Below the pieces are notes generated by a model, which was given only the letters and a program-made list of their open reading frames with translations, did not search any database and was not told where the DNA came from. Positions 54,282 through 62,856 of a stretch of 64,000 bases of DNA are shown here, piece by piece (within the stretch, counting starts at the first letter, position 1; the number at the start of each line of letters is the position of its first letter). This DNA comes from Denitratisoma oestradiolicum (lineage in GTDB: Bacteria; Pseudomonadota; Gammaproteobacteria; Burkholderiales; Rhodocyclaceae). The stretch covers positions 4,010,001-4,074,000 of the forward strand of contig NZ_LR778301.1 in NCBI RefSeq assembly GCF_902813185.1, written 5' to 3'. The position numbers and the translations under genes are program-made.

Positions 54282-55502
54282 ATGATCACCACCCTCCTCG
54301 GCCAAGCCTGGCATGCCATGGGTGCCAACAAGCTGCGTACCTTTTTGACCATGCTGGGCATGGTCATCGGGGTGTCGGCGGTGGTGCTGATGATGGCCAT
54401 CGGCCAGGGCGCCCAGCTGGCGGTGGCGCAATCCATCAGTTCCATGGGGGCCAATCTGTTCATCGTGCTCTCCGGCTCCACCACTTCCGGCGGTGTGCGC
54501 ATGGGCGGCGGCGCGGCACCCACCCTGACCGTGGCCGATGCCCAGGCCATCGCCGAACTGCCCGGCATCCAATTCGTGGCGCCCATTCATCCGGGTACGG
54601 CCCAGGTGGTCTATGGCAGCAACAACTGGAGCACCGCCGTCTATGGCGTGACGCCGGGCTATCTTGATGTGCGGAACTGGAACCTGGCAGCGGGCATGCC
54701 CTTCGCCGATTCGGATCTGCGCTCCGCCACCCGGGTCGCCCTGCTGGGTCAGACCGTGGCCCACAACCTGTTCGGCGACGAGGACCCGGTGGGCAAGTCC
54801 CTGCGCATCCGCAACAGCCCCTTCGTGGTGGTCGGCGTACTGGCCGCCAAGGGCCAGAGTCTGGACGGCCGGGACCAGGACGACACCATCCTGATCCCCC
54901 TTACCACGGCGCAGCGCAAGGTCTATGGCACCCAGTTCCAGGGCTCCGTGCGCCTGATCAACGTCCAGGCCACCTCGGCCGAAATGATGGATGAGGTGCA
55001 GCGGAGCATGACCGCCCTGCTGCGTCAGCGTCATCGCATCCGCGAGGGTCAGGACAACGATTTCTCGGTGCGCAACCTGACCGCTCTGGCGGATTCGGCG
55101 GCGGAGACCACCCGTGTCATGTCCCTGCTGTTGGGGGCCATCGCCTCGGTCTCCCTGTTGGTGGGGGGCATAGGCATCATGAACATCATGCTGGTCTCGG
55201 TGACCGAGCGTACCCGTGAGATCGGCATCCGCATGGCCATTGGCGCCCGGGAGCGGGACATCCTGCTCCAGTTCCTGCTGGAGGCCGTCATCATCTCGGT
55301 GGTGGGCTGTCTGATCGGCCTGGCCCTGGGGGTGGGCGGTGCCGTCCTGGTGCATTTCGTCACCGAGACGGCAGTCGTGATATCCGGCAGCTCGGTGCTG
55401 ATCGCCTTCGGCGTCGCCGCCACTGTGGGCATCTTCTTCGGCTTCTATCCGGCCAGGAAGGCTGCTCGCCTCGATCCCATCGAGGCCCTGCGCTACCAGT
55501 AA
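54282..55502 (+). CDS. macB: MacB-type ABC transporter permease
   Basis: 406 residues from the ATG at 54282 (CAGGA before it). It shows the MacB/LolC layout: helix 1 LRTFLTMLGMVIGVSAVVLMMAIG, a large periplasmic domain (residues about 45-270) with VGKSLRIRNSPFVVVGVLAAKG, then three C-terminal helices. The FtsX core motif is ...LLLGAIASVSLLVGGIGIMNIMLVSVTERTREIGIRMAIGAR, and the last helix ends FGFYPARKAARLDPIEALRYQ. With the ATPase at 53273, MacA and the TolC-like channel it makes a complete tripartite ABC exporter. The substrate (macrolide, lipopeptide, siderophore) is not predictable. Confidence 0.93.
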   Translation: MITTLLGQAWHAMGANKLRTFLTMLGMVIGVSAVVLMMAIGQGAQLAVAQSISSMGANLFIVLSGSTTSGGVRMGGGAAPTLTVADAQAIAELPGIQFVAPIHPGTAQVVYGSNNWSTAVYGVTPGYLDVRNWNLAAGMPFADSDLRSATRVALLGQTVAHNLFGDEDPVGKSLRIRNSPFVVVGVLAAKGQSLDGRDQDDTILIPLTTAQRKVYGTQFQGSVRLINVQATSAEMMDEVQRSMTALLRQRHRIREGQDNDFSVRNLTALADSAAETTRVMSLLLGAIASVSLLVGGIGIMNIMLVSVTERTREIGIRMAIGARERDILLQFLLEAVIISVVGCLIGLALGVGGAVLVHFVTETAVVISGSSVLIAFGVAATVGIFFGFYPARKAARLDPIEALRYQ

Positions 55503-55503
55503 C

Positions 55504-55529
55504 CTCTGATTCGGATTATTGAATCAGAG
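55504..55529. terminator. Shared terminator between convergent genes
   Basis: The 9-bp perfect arms ctctgattc (55504-55512) and gaatcagag (55521-55529) lie between the end of the MacB permease gene and the last codons of the acyl-CoA ligase gene. The T-runs are short, so efficiency is uncertain. Confidence 0.5.
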
Positions 55530-56967
55530 AAATCCTTTCCGCACGTAGCTCTGAGCGGCGTACTTTCCCCGCTTCGTTGAAGAGGGCCGTCTGAACAAAT
55601 TCAAAACTATGGGGAATCTTATAGCGGATCAGCAGATGCTCTAGATGTTGTCGCAGAGCTTCCTCTGTGACCGGTTTTGAGTTTTCTACAATTGCGTGAA
55701 TCTTTTGCCCCATATCATCGTCGGGGAGGCCAACAACAACGCTGGCTTTGACTGATGGATGGGAATTCAGGGCTGCTTCAATCTCGGCAGGAAAGATGTT
55801 GCGACCGCCACATAGAATCATGTCGGTCCTCCGGTCGGCAATATAGAGATAACCCTCGGAGTCCAGATACCCCATGTCACCGACGGATTCCCATCCGTCC
55901 TCCGTCATGCGGCGCTCCGCACCGCGATAGATAAATGTGGACGCTGTTCCTGCTGCAGGCATCATGTAGATTTCGCCAACAGTCCCGACAGGAACCTCCT
56001 GCCTGTATTCGTCGAGTATCCGGATACTGCAGCCGTCCATGGCTTTGCCAACGGAACCGGGGTGCCGTAGCCATTCCGTACCGGTGATAAAAGTTCTGCC
56101 GATACGCTCGCTGGGGCCATATCCTTCGAACATGCGTTCTGGACCTAGCCATTCGATCCAGGCCCGGAACAGCCACTGAGGGCAGGGCGCACCACCGCTG
56201 CCGACAAATTTGAGGGACGAGATATCGTAACTGAGGCGTACCTTCTCGGGCAGGCGCCAGATTCTGTTCAGCATCGTGGGCACAAAAAACACCCGGTCAA
56301 TACGATGCTTCTCAATCAGGCGCAGGCACTGCTCTGGATCGAAGCGACGCATCACGACGGCACATCCGCCAGAAAATACGCCGCCCCACGCAGTACTGTA
56401 TCCCCCCGCATGGTAAAGGGGCCCCGGTACCAGAATGGTTTTCTCTGGTGTGAATAATTGCGGTGGATTCTGTTGGTCATAAATCGCGGGGTTTGCCGGG
56501 ATGATGAGTTTGGGCCGTCCGGTACTCCCGCCGGAGGTCATGGCCCGCTCATGGGGCGATATCTTTTCTGGAAGCGGTTGGTCTGAGAAGGATTCGTCCG
56601 GTTCGTAGTCGGCCGGCAATGTCTTGTAGCCAAGCAAGGAGGCCATGCCGACGATCAAGCTCGGTTTGGCCTCGGCCAATATTGCCGCGAACTCGGCTGT
56701 AGGGAGTCCTACCGATAGTGGGTTGGGAATCGCCCCCAGCTTCCATATGGCGACGCAGGCATAAAAATACTCTGCATCGTTGGGCAGGCAGACGGTTACG
56801 ACATCCCCCTCGGAAACGCCTTGGGCCGCATATGCCCGTGCCAGACGGTTAGATCGTTTTTCCAGCGCTTCACAGGTAATGTTGCCGCTATCACAGACAA
56901 TGACAGTCCGTTGCGGGGTCTCCTCCGAGAATCTCCGAATAAGCCGGACATAAGGAATTTTGGACAC
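55516..56967 (-). CDS. AMP-forming acyl-CoA ligase (bile-acid/steroid-CoA-ligase-like)
   Basis: 483-residue ANL-superfamily enzyme. The P-loop is MTSGGSTGRPKLI, adenylation motifs include PGPLYHAGGYSTAWGGVFSGG and FEGYGPSERIG, then the hinge ...DMGYLDSEGYLYIADRRTDMILCGGRNIFPAEIEAAL and the catalytic Lys in FNEAGKVRRSEL. The TSGGSTGRPK form and short length recall bacterial bile-acid or steroid side-chain CoA ligases more than fatty-acid FadD. It activates a carboxylate to its CoA thioester in two steps. The AraC regulator upstream is divergent. The SDR, CaiB and MFS genes nearby suggest a catabolic gene set. Confidence 0.88.
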   Translation of the reverse strand: MSKIPYVRLIRRFSEETPQRTVIVCDSGNITCEALEKRSNRLARAYAAQGVSEGDVVTVCLPNDAEYFYACVAIWKLGAIPNPLSVGLPTAEFAAILAEAKPSLIVGMASLLGYKTLPADYEPDESFSDQPLPEKISPHERAMTSGGSTGRPKLIIPANPAIYDQQNPPQLFTPEKTILVPGPLYHAGGYSTAWGGVFSGGCAVVMRRFDPEQCLRLIEKHRIDRVFFVPTMLNRIWRLPEKVRLSYDISSLKFVGSGGAPCPQWLFRAWIEWLGPERMFEGYGPSERIGRTFITGTEWLRHPGSVGKAMDGCSIRILDEYRQEVPVGTVGEIYMMPAAGTASTFIYRGAERRMTEDGWESVGDMGYLDSEGYLYIADRRTDMILCGGRNIFPAEIEAALNSHPSVKASVVVGLPDDDMGQKIHAIVENSKPVTEEALRQHLEHLLIRYKIPHSFEFVQTALFNEAGKVRRSELRAERISLIQ

Positions 56968-57371
56968 GGATCACTCTCCACATTGATTCGGGCAAGCACT
57001 ACCTGGAACAACCACTTCTCTAGACGCAAGACTTGGTGACGTGGAAATGATAGAGAGTGGCGTCATGGATGGGGCTTGCCACCTGAATGCCTAATTAACA
57101 AAATTCGGGTCAATTTAGGCATTTGGGTTGTAGTGCCGGTTTATAAGCGGTGCTTGCTCAACATGTGTCGTACCCACGATGTTGTCAAAACACGGAATAC
57201 CCGCTTTCAGAGCGGTTTGTGCGTTGCACTATCTGTCATCTCCTGGGATTTCCTGATCGCTAGAGAATTGACTGGGCAACGTGCCCACAATTACATGGCA
57301 AGCACTTACAATCGTCTGACTAAATCAATAAAGTCAATTCGCGCTTATTTCAATGCACTGGGAAATAAGAC
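56968..57371. other. Divergent intergenic region between the acyl-CoA ligase and AraC genes
   Basis: AT-richer than its surroundings. It holds the divergent promoters; aaatcaataaagtcaattcg near 57323-57342 looks like part of an AT-rich control site. The 99-codon open frame at 57076-57375 has no ribosome-binding site and no family resemblance, so I do not call it a gene. No strong dyad found. Confidence 0.4.
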
Positions 57372-58523
57372 ATGAATTCTGAGCAGTCACTTACCGTGAG
57401 CAGTGATGGGCGCTCAATGACAGGAGGAGTTTCCATGGATGGCGGCATTTCATTAGCATCGACGATCCCTTTCAAGGGGGTGAAAAGAAGTTGTTCGTTG
57501 AATGAACAAAATTCGGCTGATATGGACGCCGATATGGCTGGGGGGCAACTGGGCGGAAACAGGATTGTTTTTTACTTGGCTAGAATGCGTGCCCGTGGAT
57601 TTAGCAGCCAGGAGGTCCTGAGTGGCACTGGACTGACAGAGGAGCAGATTCAGGGTTTCTTCCTGGGCTCATCTGCGGTTTACCGACAAATCATCAGCAA
57701 CATGATCCGGCTGACGGGTAACGAGTTCATCGGGGTTGAACTGGGTGCGGAATTCAAGATCAGCGACTTCGGTGTTCTGGGTTATGCGTCCCTCAGCAGT
57801 TCCACCCTGCGCCAGTCACGGAGAGTCCTGGCTCAGTACTGCCTGCTTAATCAACATATCATCCGCCCGGTCTCCACGATCACCGAGAAGCTATGGCTTG
57901 TAGAGATTTTAGAAATCCATCCCCTGGATAACTTGATCGCTTTTGCGGTGGAGGAATATGTCAGCAGGGCAATGGAATTGGCGTTTCATCTTACGAACCG
58001 GTATTTCCCAGTGCTGGAAATGCGGGTCACCTATGATGCGCCGAGTGATCTTTCCGTCTACCAAGAACGGTTCAATTGCCCCATTTATTTCAATCAGAAA
58101 AAAAATGTAATCCGGTTTGATCCGGATCACATTGACGATCCCATCAGCCTGGCCAACCCCGAAGTGTTCCGGATATGTGAGCAACAGTGCCAGCTGATAT
58201 CCAGCAAAATATCCAAACGCGACTCCCTGGAGAGAAAGGTGCGGGATATGTTGATCAGCCGGCCGGGAAATTTCCCACCGGTGGACGACATGGCAGACCT
58301 GCTGGCAATCAAGCCCAGAACCCTCCGCCGCCAGTTGCAGGCTGAGGGCATAAGCTACCAACAAATTCTCGATGAAACCCGCCGCGATCTGGCATTGCAA
58401 TACCTTGAGTACACGGCATTGACGCCCAAAGAAATCGGGTTTCTTCTTGGTTATAACGATGTGAGCAATTTCCGGCGGGCGTTCCGCAGCTGGACCGGAA
58501 GCAAGTTGTCCGATTATCGCTAA
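57372..58523 (+). CDS. AraC-family transcriptional regulator (Arabinose-binding-domain type)
   Basis: 383 residues. The N-terminal ligand-binding half belongs to the group with ...GFSSQEVLSGTGLTEEQI and ISDFGVLGYASLSSSTLRQSRRVLAQYCLL, as in OruR/ArgR-like regulators. The C-terminal half holds two helix-turn-helices: VDDMADLLAIKPRTLRRQLQAEG and LTPKEIGFLLGYNDVSNFRRAFRSWTGSKLSDYR. The first 55 residues are low-complexity and poorly conserved, so the true start may be one of the internal ATGs (for example the one encoding MDGGISLAS). Placed between divergent catabolic genes, it is the likely local activator, perhaps responding to a CoA ester or steroid. Confidence 0.9.
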   Translation: MNSEQSLTVSSDGRSMTGGVSMDGGISLASTIPFKGVKRSCSLNEQNSADMDADMAGGQLGGNRIVFYLARMRARGFSSQEVLSGTGLTEEQIQGFFLGSSAVYRQIISNMIRLTGNEFIGVELGAEFKISDFGVLGYASLSSSTLRQSRRVLAQYCLLNQHIIRPVSTITEKLWLVEILEIHPLDNLIAFAVEEYVSRAMELAFHLTNRYFPVLEMRVTYDAPSDLSVYQERFNCPIYFNQKKNVIRFDPDHIDDPISLANPEVFRICEQQCQLISSKISKRDSLERKVRDMLISRPGNFPPVDDMADLLAIKPRTLRRQLQAEGISYQQILDETRRDLALQYLEYTALTPKEIGFLLGYNDVSNFRRAFRSWTGSKLSDYR

Positions 58524-58550
58524 GGTTTATCGCCAGGTGTTTTACCGGGG

Positions 58551-59336
58551 CTAATCACTCATCTGGGTCGAGCGCGTGTTCAGCTGGCAGGTCTTTCCCC
58601 CGTCCACCGTCAAGGTCGTTCCCGTGATGTAGGAGGCTTCTTCGGAAGCCAGGAAAAGGATGGCTGAGGCAATCTCCTCTGGTTTGGCGATGCGCTTCAG
58701 AGGGATGGCCCTCAGGGATGCTGCCATGGAGTTGGCATCAGACAACGCGGCTGCTGTGGGCGGTGTCATCACTGTCCCAGGCACGACGACATTGACTCGG
58801 ATATTGTCAGGAGCCCCTTCCAGAGCGGCCACTCGGGAAAACCCAATCATTCCCGCCTTGGCGGCGCTATAGGCGCCCATGGCGGGTGCGCCGAGCAGGC
58901 CGCAGACCGAGGAGATGTTGACGATGGCGCCATACTGCTGGCGTTTCATATAGGGTAGTGTGGCGCGGATGCAAAAATAGATGCTGGATAGGGAGCCTTG
59001 CAGACATGAAAACCAGTCTGCAGAAGCGCTGCCATCTATTTGTCCTCGAATGACGGTTGCAGCATTGTTGATCAATACATCGAGACTTCCGTGGCGTTTG
59101 ATGGTTTCGGCAATGGCATCATTGACGGCCGTCTCATCAGTGATATCTGCAATCAACCAGTCAGCCTTGCCGCCTTGAGCGCGTATTTCTTTGACTACCT
59201 GCTCCAGGGGCTCCTGACGGCGGCCGCATATCACGGCCGTTCCCCCCTCTGCAGCAAGGCGCTTTGCGGTGGCAGCGCCAATTCCGCTGGCCCCGCCAGA
59301 AATAAATGCGATTCGATCGGTAAAGCGTGCGCTCAT
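58551..59336 (-). CDS. Short-chain dehydrogenase/reductase (SDR), intact
   Basis: 261 residues from the ATG at 59336. Classical SDR: cofactor loop AFISGGASGIGAATAKRLAAEGG, an ICGRR motif after beta-2 that favours NADP(H), VLINNAATVI, and catalytic Ser in IVNISSVCG with YSAAKAG (Tyr/Lys). The ending ITGTTLTVDGGKTCQL is standard. Probably a hydroxysteroid or 3-hydroxyacyl-type dehydrogenase within the cluster. The interrupted SDR lies directly upstream with a 16-base gap. Confidence 0.92.
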   Translation of the reverse strand: MSARFTDRIAFISGGASGIGAATAKRLAAEGGTAVICGRRQEPLEQVVKEIRAQGGKADWLIADITDETAVNDAIAETIKRHGSLDVLINNAATVIRGQIDGSASADWFSCLQGSLSSIYFCIRATLPYMKRQQYGAIVNISSVCGLLGAPAMGAYSAAKAGMIGFSRVAALEGAPDNIRVNVVVPGTVMTPPTAAALSDANSMAASLRAIPLKRIAKPEEIASAILFLASEEASYITGTTLTVDGGKTCQLNTRSTQMSD

Positions 59337-59352
59337 GAAGTTCACCTCGTTG

Positions 59353-60119
59353 TCAGAGTAAGTAACTACCGCCATTGGCCGCCAGGGTCTGTCCGGTAAA
59401 TGCTGTTCCCTCATCCGAGGCCAGGAAGGCAACCGTTGCCGCGATCTCATTCGGTTCGCAAAGACGATTGATCAGGGTTCCCTCAATCAAAGCCTGAGCT
59501 CTTGTCGCGCCCAGGGCACTGATTCTGGTGGTGTTGGTTGGGCCAGGGCAGACAGCATTGACCCGGATGTGACGGGGGGCCAACTCACGGGCCAGGCTTT
59601 TGGTTAGCCCCAGCATCGCAGCCTTGGCGCTTGCGTAATGGACTGCCCCCTCCCCGCTGAGTGCAGAGGTGCTGGCGATATTGATGATGCTGCCCGGCGA
59701 CTCGGCGGCAATCATTAATCGCGTGGCCTCTCTACAGAAATAGAAAGTGCCCCCTAAATTGATTTCCATCAGCTTCCAGAAGCCCCTATCTTCCATATCG
59801 ATGATTCTGTCGGGGAATATGGTCGGCTTTTCTCCGCGTCCAACCTGCTCGAGATATTGCTGACGACGTAACTTGTGCGCCTCGAATGCATCGCCCGGGA
59901 CAGTCCCGACCCCGGCGTTGTTGACCAGAATATCCAATCGCCCATAGCGTTGCGTGACTTGAGCCATGACTTGGGCAACATCCTTGCTGCTGGCCACATC
60001 GCAGGTGATCGCCAGGTTATTTTCTGGATGTTTCATTAGCCTGCAGGTCTCATCTGCTGTGACCTGATCAATATCGACAACGACTACGCTTGCCCCTTCA
60101 CTCTCAAGTCTTAGCGCTA
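59353..60119 (-). pseudogene. SDR gene split by an insertion element: C-terminal part
   Basis: This part encodes residues from IALRLESEGASVVVVDIDQVTADE to the natural C-terminus ...FTGQTLAANGGSYLL, with ILVNNAGVG, INIASTSALSG and YASAKAAMLGL (catalytic Tyr/Lys) all present. Only the N-terminal nucleotide-binding loop is missing, and it is found on the other side of the element (61159-61227). The sequence between the active-site Ser and the NNAG motif is longer than usual, with the insert RQQYLEQVGRGEKPTIFPDRIIDMEDRG. Inactive unless the element excises. Confidence 0.93.
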
Positions 60120-61158
60120 TCTGATTACCGATGAGTCTCAGCCAACCTAATCGCGCTTTCATTGTGCGGCAGCATCCTGGCGCAATCACTGATGAGGCTC
60201 ACGACGATGGTTCGGAGATCGAATCGGCGGTTGAAGCGGTAGGCGTATTCGGCGAAATAGCGCTTGGCGTATTTGGCGAAGCGGAAGGCATGATAGGTTC
60301 CCGACAGAGCGGTCTTGAAATTCGAGATCAAGGTATTCACCCAGCGGAACTTTGGATGCTGGGCCGCCTGCTTGCCGGAGCCGACCACGATGGCCTCGTG
60401 TGTCTCGACCGAATTCGCCAGTACCGAGAAACTCGGCAAGCCATCCGACAACGCGTGGGTGGTCGGCGCCAGCGTCTTGCTGGCCCAGGCGTCGATCCGC
60501 TCGTGAGTGAAAGGCATGGGGTCGAAACGGACGAAAAGAGGCCGACCATCGGCGGTCGTTTCCACCGCCGCCACGAACGGTACCTTATTCTCGGAACCCC
60601 GGCCCACCTTGCCGGCACGGGCACCGCCAAGATAAGCGTCGTCGATCTCGACACGAACATCCAGCGCCCGACCGGCCTCGGCATCGCCCATCACCGCCAT
60701 CAGCTTGTGCTTGAGCAGCCAAGCAGTGTCGTAGCTGACGCCGAGGTGGCGCTTCAACGACAGCGCCGAGATGTTGTTCTTGGACTGGGTCATGAAGAAC
60801 ATGGCCAGGAACCATTTGGTCAAGGGCAGCTTGGTGTTCTCGAAGATCGTTCCGGCGGTGACGCTCACTTGGTGGCGGCAGCGATGGCATTGCCACAGCC
60901 TTTTTCCACCTCTCTCAAAACGGGAGTGCCGGGTGTCCCGGCAGCACGGACAGACGAATCCCGAGGGCCAACGCTGTTCGACCAGCGCCGTCTCGCATTT
61001 CGCCTCCGTTCCGTACCGCTCCATAAACTCGGCCATCGACAGCCCTTGTTGAAATTGCACCCGATTTTTCATGGCAGACCTCCGTCTCAATGTCTGCACT
61101 ATTTTCAAACCCTTACTAGCTCACTACGTGAGCCGGCTGAGACTTGTCGGTAATCAGA
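60120..61158 (-). mobile_element. IS1595-family insertion sequence
   Basis: A 1039-bp element with one transposase gene. The terminal inverted repeats are 24 bases (60120-60143 and 61135-61158) with two mismatches, beginning tctgattaccga and ending agtctcagcc. The 8-bp direct repeat tagcgcta on both sides (60112-60119 and 61159-61166) is the target duplication, the size typical of IS1595. Removing the element and one repeat restores an open SDR frame. Confidence 0.95.
60125..61072 (-). CDS. IS1595-family transposase
   Basis: 315 residues from the ATG at 61072 (GGAGGT before it). A zinc-ribbon N-terminus has CPCCRDTRH...LWQCHRCRHQ, followed by TAGTIFENTKLPLTKWFLAMFFMTQSK, which is specific to IS1595/ISXO2-type transposases. 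The catalytic domain has the DDE-type Asp in RVEIDDAYLGGAR, the second Asp in HALSDGLPSF, and a C-terminal H-N region (WVNTLISNFKTALSGTYHAF). The stop codon lies inside the left terminal repeat. The frame is intact, so the element may be active. Confidence 0.95.
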   Translation of the reverse strand: MKNRVQFQQGLSMAEFMERYGTEAKCETALVEQRWPSGFVCPCCRDTRHSRFERGGKRLWQCHRCRHQVSVTAGTIFENTKLPLTKWFLAMFFMTQSKNNISALSLKRHLGVSYDTAWLLKHKLMAVMGDAEAGRALDVRVEIDDAYLGGARAGKVGRGSENKVPFVAAVETTADGRPLFVRFDPMPFTHERIDAWASKTLAPTTHALSDGLPSFSVLANSVETHEAIVVGSGKQAAQHPKFRWVNTLISNFKTALSGTYHAFRFAKYAKRYFAEYAYRFNRRFDLRTIVVSLISDCARMLPHNESAIRLAETHR

Positions 61159-61227
61159 TAGCGCTATGGATCTCCCGATGCCTACCCCTGCGCCTGTTAC
61201 CAGTGCAATCTTCCCATTGAGTTTCAT
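61159..61227 (-). pseudogene. SDR gene split by an insertion element: N-terminal part
   Basis: It encodes MKLNGKIALVTGAGVGIGRSIAL, the TGxxxGIG dinucleotide-binding start of the SDR whose remainder lies at 59353-60119. The two halves join in frame at the palindromic tagcgcta target. The start ATG is at 61227; its ribosome-binding site is weak. Confidence 0.9.
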
Positions 61228-61365
61228 AAAGTCATCCGTGTGTTTTCTGATTACTGACGCAATGTCTATCGCATCCCCACCTGGGGGATTTCATGCGGGA
61301 AGACATAAGCGTAGCGAAGCCGGCATGGGTTGCGTGCAGGTACAACATCCCATGACTTGTTCTGA

Positions 61366-61425
61366 CCGGATATGACCCTAGCAGGATATTCATAGGGTCA
61401 TTACTGGCGGGGCCGGATATGACCC
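61366..61425. promoter_or_regulatory. Direct repeats in the SDR/CoA-transferase divergent region
   Basis: Ccggatatgaccc occurs twice in direct orientation (61366-61378 and 61413-61425, 47 bases apart). An inverted half agggtca (61394-61400) pairs with tgaccct (61373-61379). The region lies between the divergent SDR and CoA-transferase genes and is a good candidate for a regulator-binding region. The rest of 61228-61549 shows no gene. Confidence 0.5.
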
Positions 61426-61549
61426 ATTTTGGTAGCTTATGCCTTGGGATTTCCAGAACAAATGGATTTCGAAAATTTAAAATCAATTATCTGAAGCGAG
61501 AAATTTTGATCGTCTTGCCTTTTGCACAGAGAGGCGTGTTTGGATCGGT

Positions 61550-62821
61550 ATGCAGGGTAAGGCCATGAAACTGGGTGATGTCAGTAACGAAACCGCGATG
61601 AAATTTGGTAAACCGCTTACCGGAGTGCGCATTCTCGCCCTGGAGCAAATGCAGTCCTTGCCCTGGGCAACGCAATTGCTAGCGCGTTTGGGCGCGGAGG
61701 TAGTGAAAGTCGAGCAGCCCGGAAATGGGGATCCAAGCCGCTTGGCTCATCCCGGTGTGCTGGACCCTCAAGGGCGCCCGTTGGGCGCCACGTTTTTGCG
61801 CAACAATCTGAACAAGCGCAGCATCTGCATCGACTTCAAGCACGAGGAAGGACGAGCTTTGCTGAAGCGTATGCTTGCGCGCTACGATGTTTTCTGTGAG
61901 AACTTCAAGCCTGGCACATTGGCGGCGCTAGGATTGGATTATCCGAGCCTGTCGGCGGACAACCCGCGGCTGATTTATTTTTCTCTTTCCGGGTTTGGCC
62001 AGACAAGGGCATCGCCCTACAAGAACTGGCCTGCCTATGCAGCCGTGGCCGAGGCCATGTCCGGCGTTTACGAACATGCTCGCCTGCCCCATCAGCCCCC
62101 GATTCCCAACCCGGTCGCCGGCCTGGGTGATACCAGTGCGGGCATGTTCGGGGTGATCGGGGTACTGGCTGCTCTGCGGCATCGGGACCGGATCGGTCAG
62201 GGCCAGCATGTCGATATCGCCATGTTCGATGCGATGCTGGCCATGGCGGATTACGGGTTGAACGTATGGTCTCTCGGGCTGCGGCGCGAACCCGATGAGG
62301 AGTTCATCCAGCCGGGCATTCATCAACCCTTTCGCGCCCAGGATGGCTGGTTCATGTTGCAGGTGGTGCGGGAGCACCAGTTTGCGAGCTTAGTGAGACT
62401 GATCGGATGCGAATCCTGGCTGAGTGATGAGCGATTGAGTACCAGGCTCGGTTGGGGGCGGCACATCGAATCGCTGATCCGGCCAGGTATTGAGGGTTGG
62501 GCTGCGACCCGAACGCGCATGGAGGTTTGTCGGTTGCTGGCAGCCCAGGGTGTGGCTGCTGGGCCGTGCCTGTTCCATAAGGAACTTGTGGATGATGCCC
62601 ATGTGTGCGCCCACGACGCACTGGTCGAAATTCCCCGTCCGAATGGCGACGGGCCACCGGTGCTGGTGGCTGGCAATCCGATCAAGATGTCTGCCGTCAG
62701 CGAAGGGCCGGAATCCCGTATGCCCTGGGTTGGAGAGCATACGGCGGGAATCTTGCAAGCCGATCTGGGACTTGACAGCGATGAACTCACCAGTCTTTAT
62801 CGCAACGGTGTCATTGGCTGA
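61550..62821 (+). CDS. CaiB/BaiF-family (class III) CoA-transferase
   Basis: 423 residues. The class III fold is evident: LTGVRILALEQMQSLPWATQLLARLGAEVVKVEQPGNGDPSR, then FLRNNLNKRSICIDFKHEEGRALLKRMLARYDVFCENFKPGTLAALGLDYPSL, YFSLSGFGQTRASPYKNWPAYAAVAEAMSGVYE, and VAGLGDTSAGMFGVIGVLAALRHRDRIGQGQHVDIAMFDAMLAM with the catalytic Asp in LGDTSAG. It moves CoA between acyl groups without ATP. The start could also be the ATG at 61565 (AGGGTAAGG before it) or 61598. With the CoA ligase and SDRs this suits side-chain or ring-fragment degradation of a steroid or terpenoid acid. Confidence 0.93.
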   Translation: MQGKAMKLGDVSNETAMKFGKPLTGVRILALEQMQSLPWATQLLARLGAEVVKVEQPGNGDPSRLAHPGVLDPQGRPLGATFLRNNLNKRSICIDFKHEEGRALLKRMLARYDVFCENFKPGTLAALGLDYPSLSADNPRLIYFSLSGFGQTRASPYKNWPAYAAVAEAMSGVYEHARLPHQPPIPNPVAGLGDTSAGMFGVIGVLAALRHRDRIGQGQHVDIAMFDAMLAMADYGLNVWSLGLRREPDEEFIQPGIHQPFRAQDGWFMLQVVREHQFASLVRLIGCESWLSDERLSTRLGWGRHIESLIRPGIEGWAATRTRMEVCRLLAAQGVAAGPCLFHKELVDDAHVCAHDALVEIPRPNGDGPPVLVAGNPIKMSAVSEGPESRMPWVGEHTAGILQADLGLDSDELTSLYRNGVIG

Positions 62822-62856
62822 ACCATGGTATCCATAACTTCATGGGTCGTCCGCTG

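Noticed and set aside
57076..57375. 99-residue frame upstream of the AraC gene
   Set aside because: No ribosome-binding site, no resemblance to any family, and it ends four bases into the AraC gene; more likely promoter DNA.
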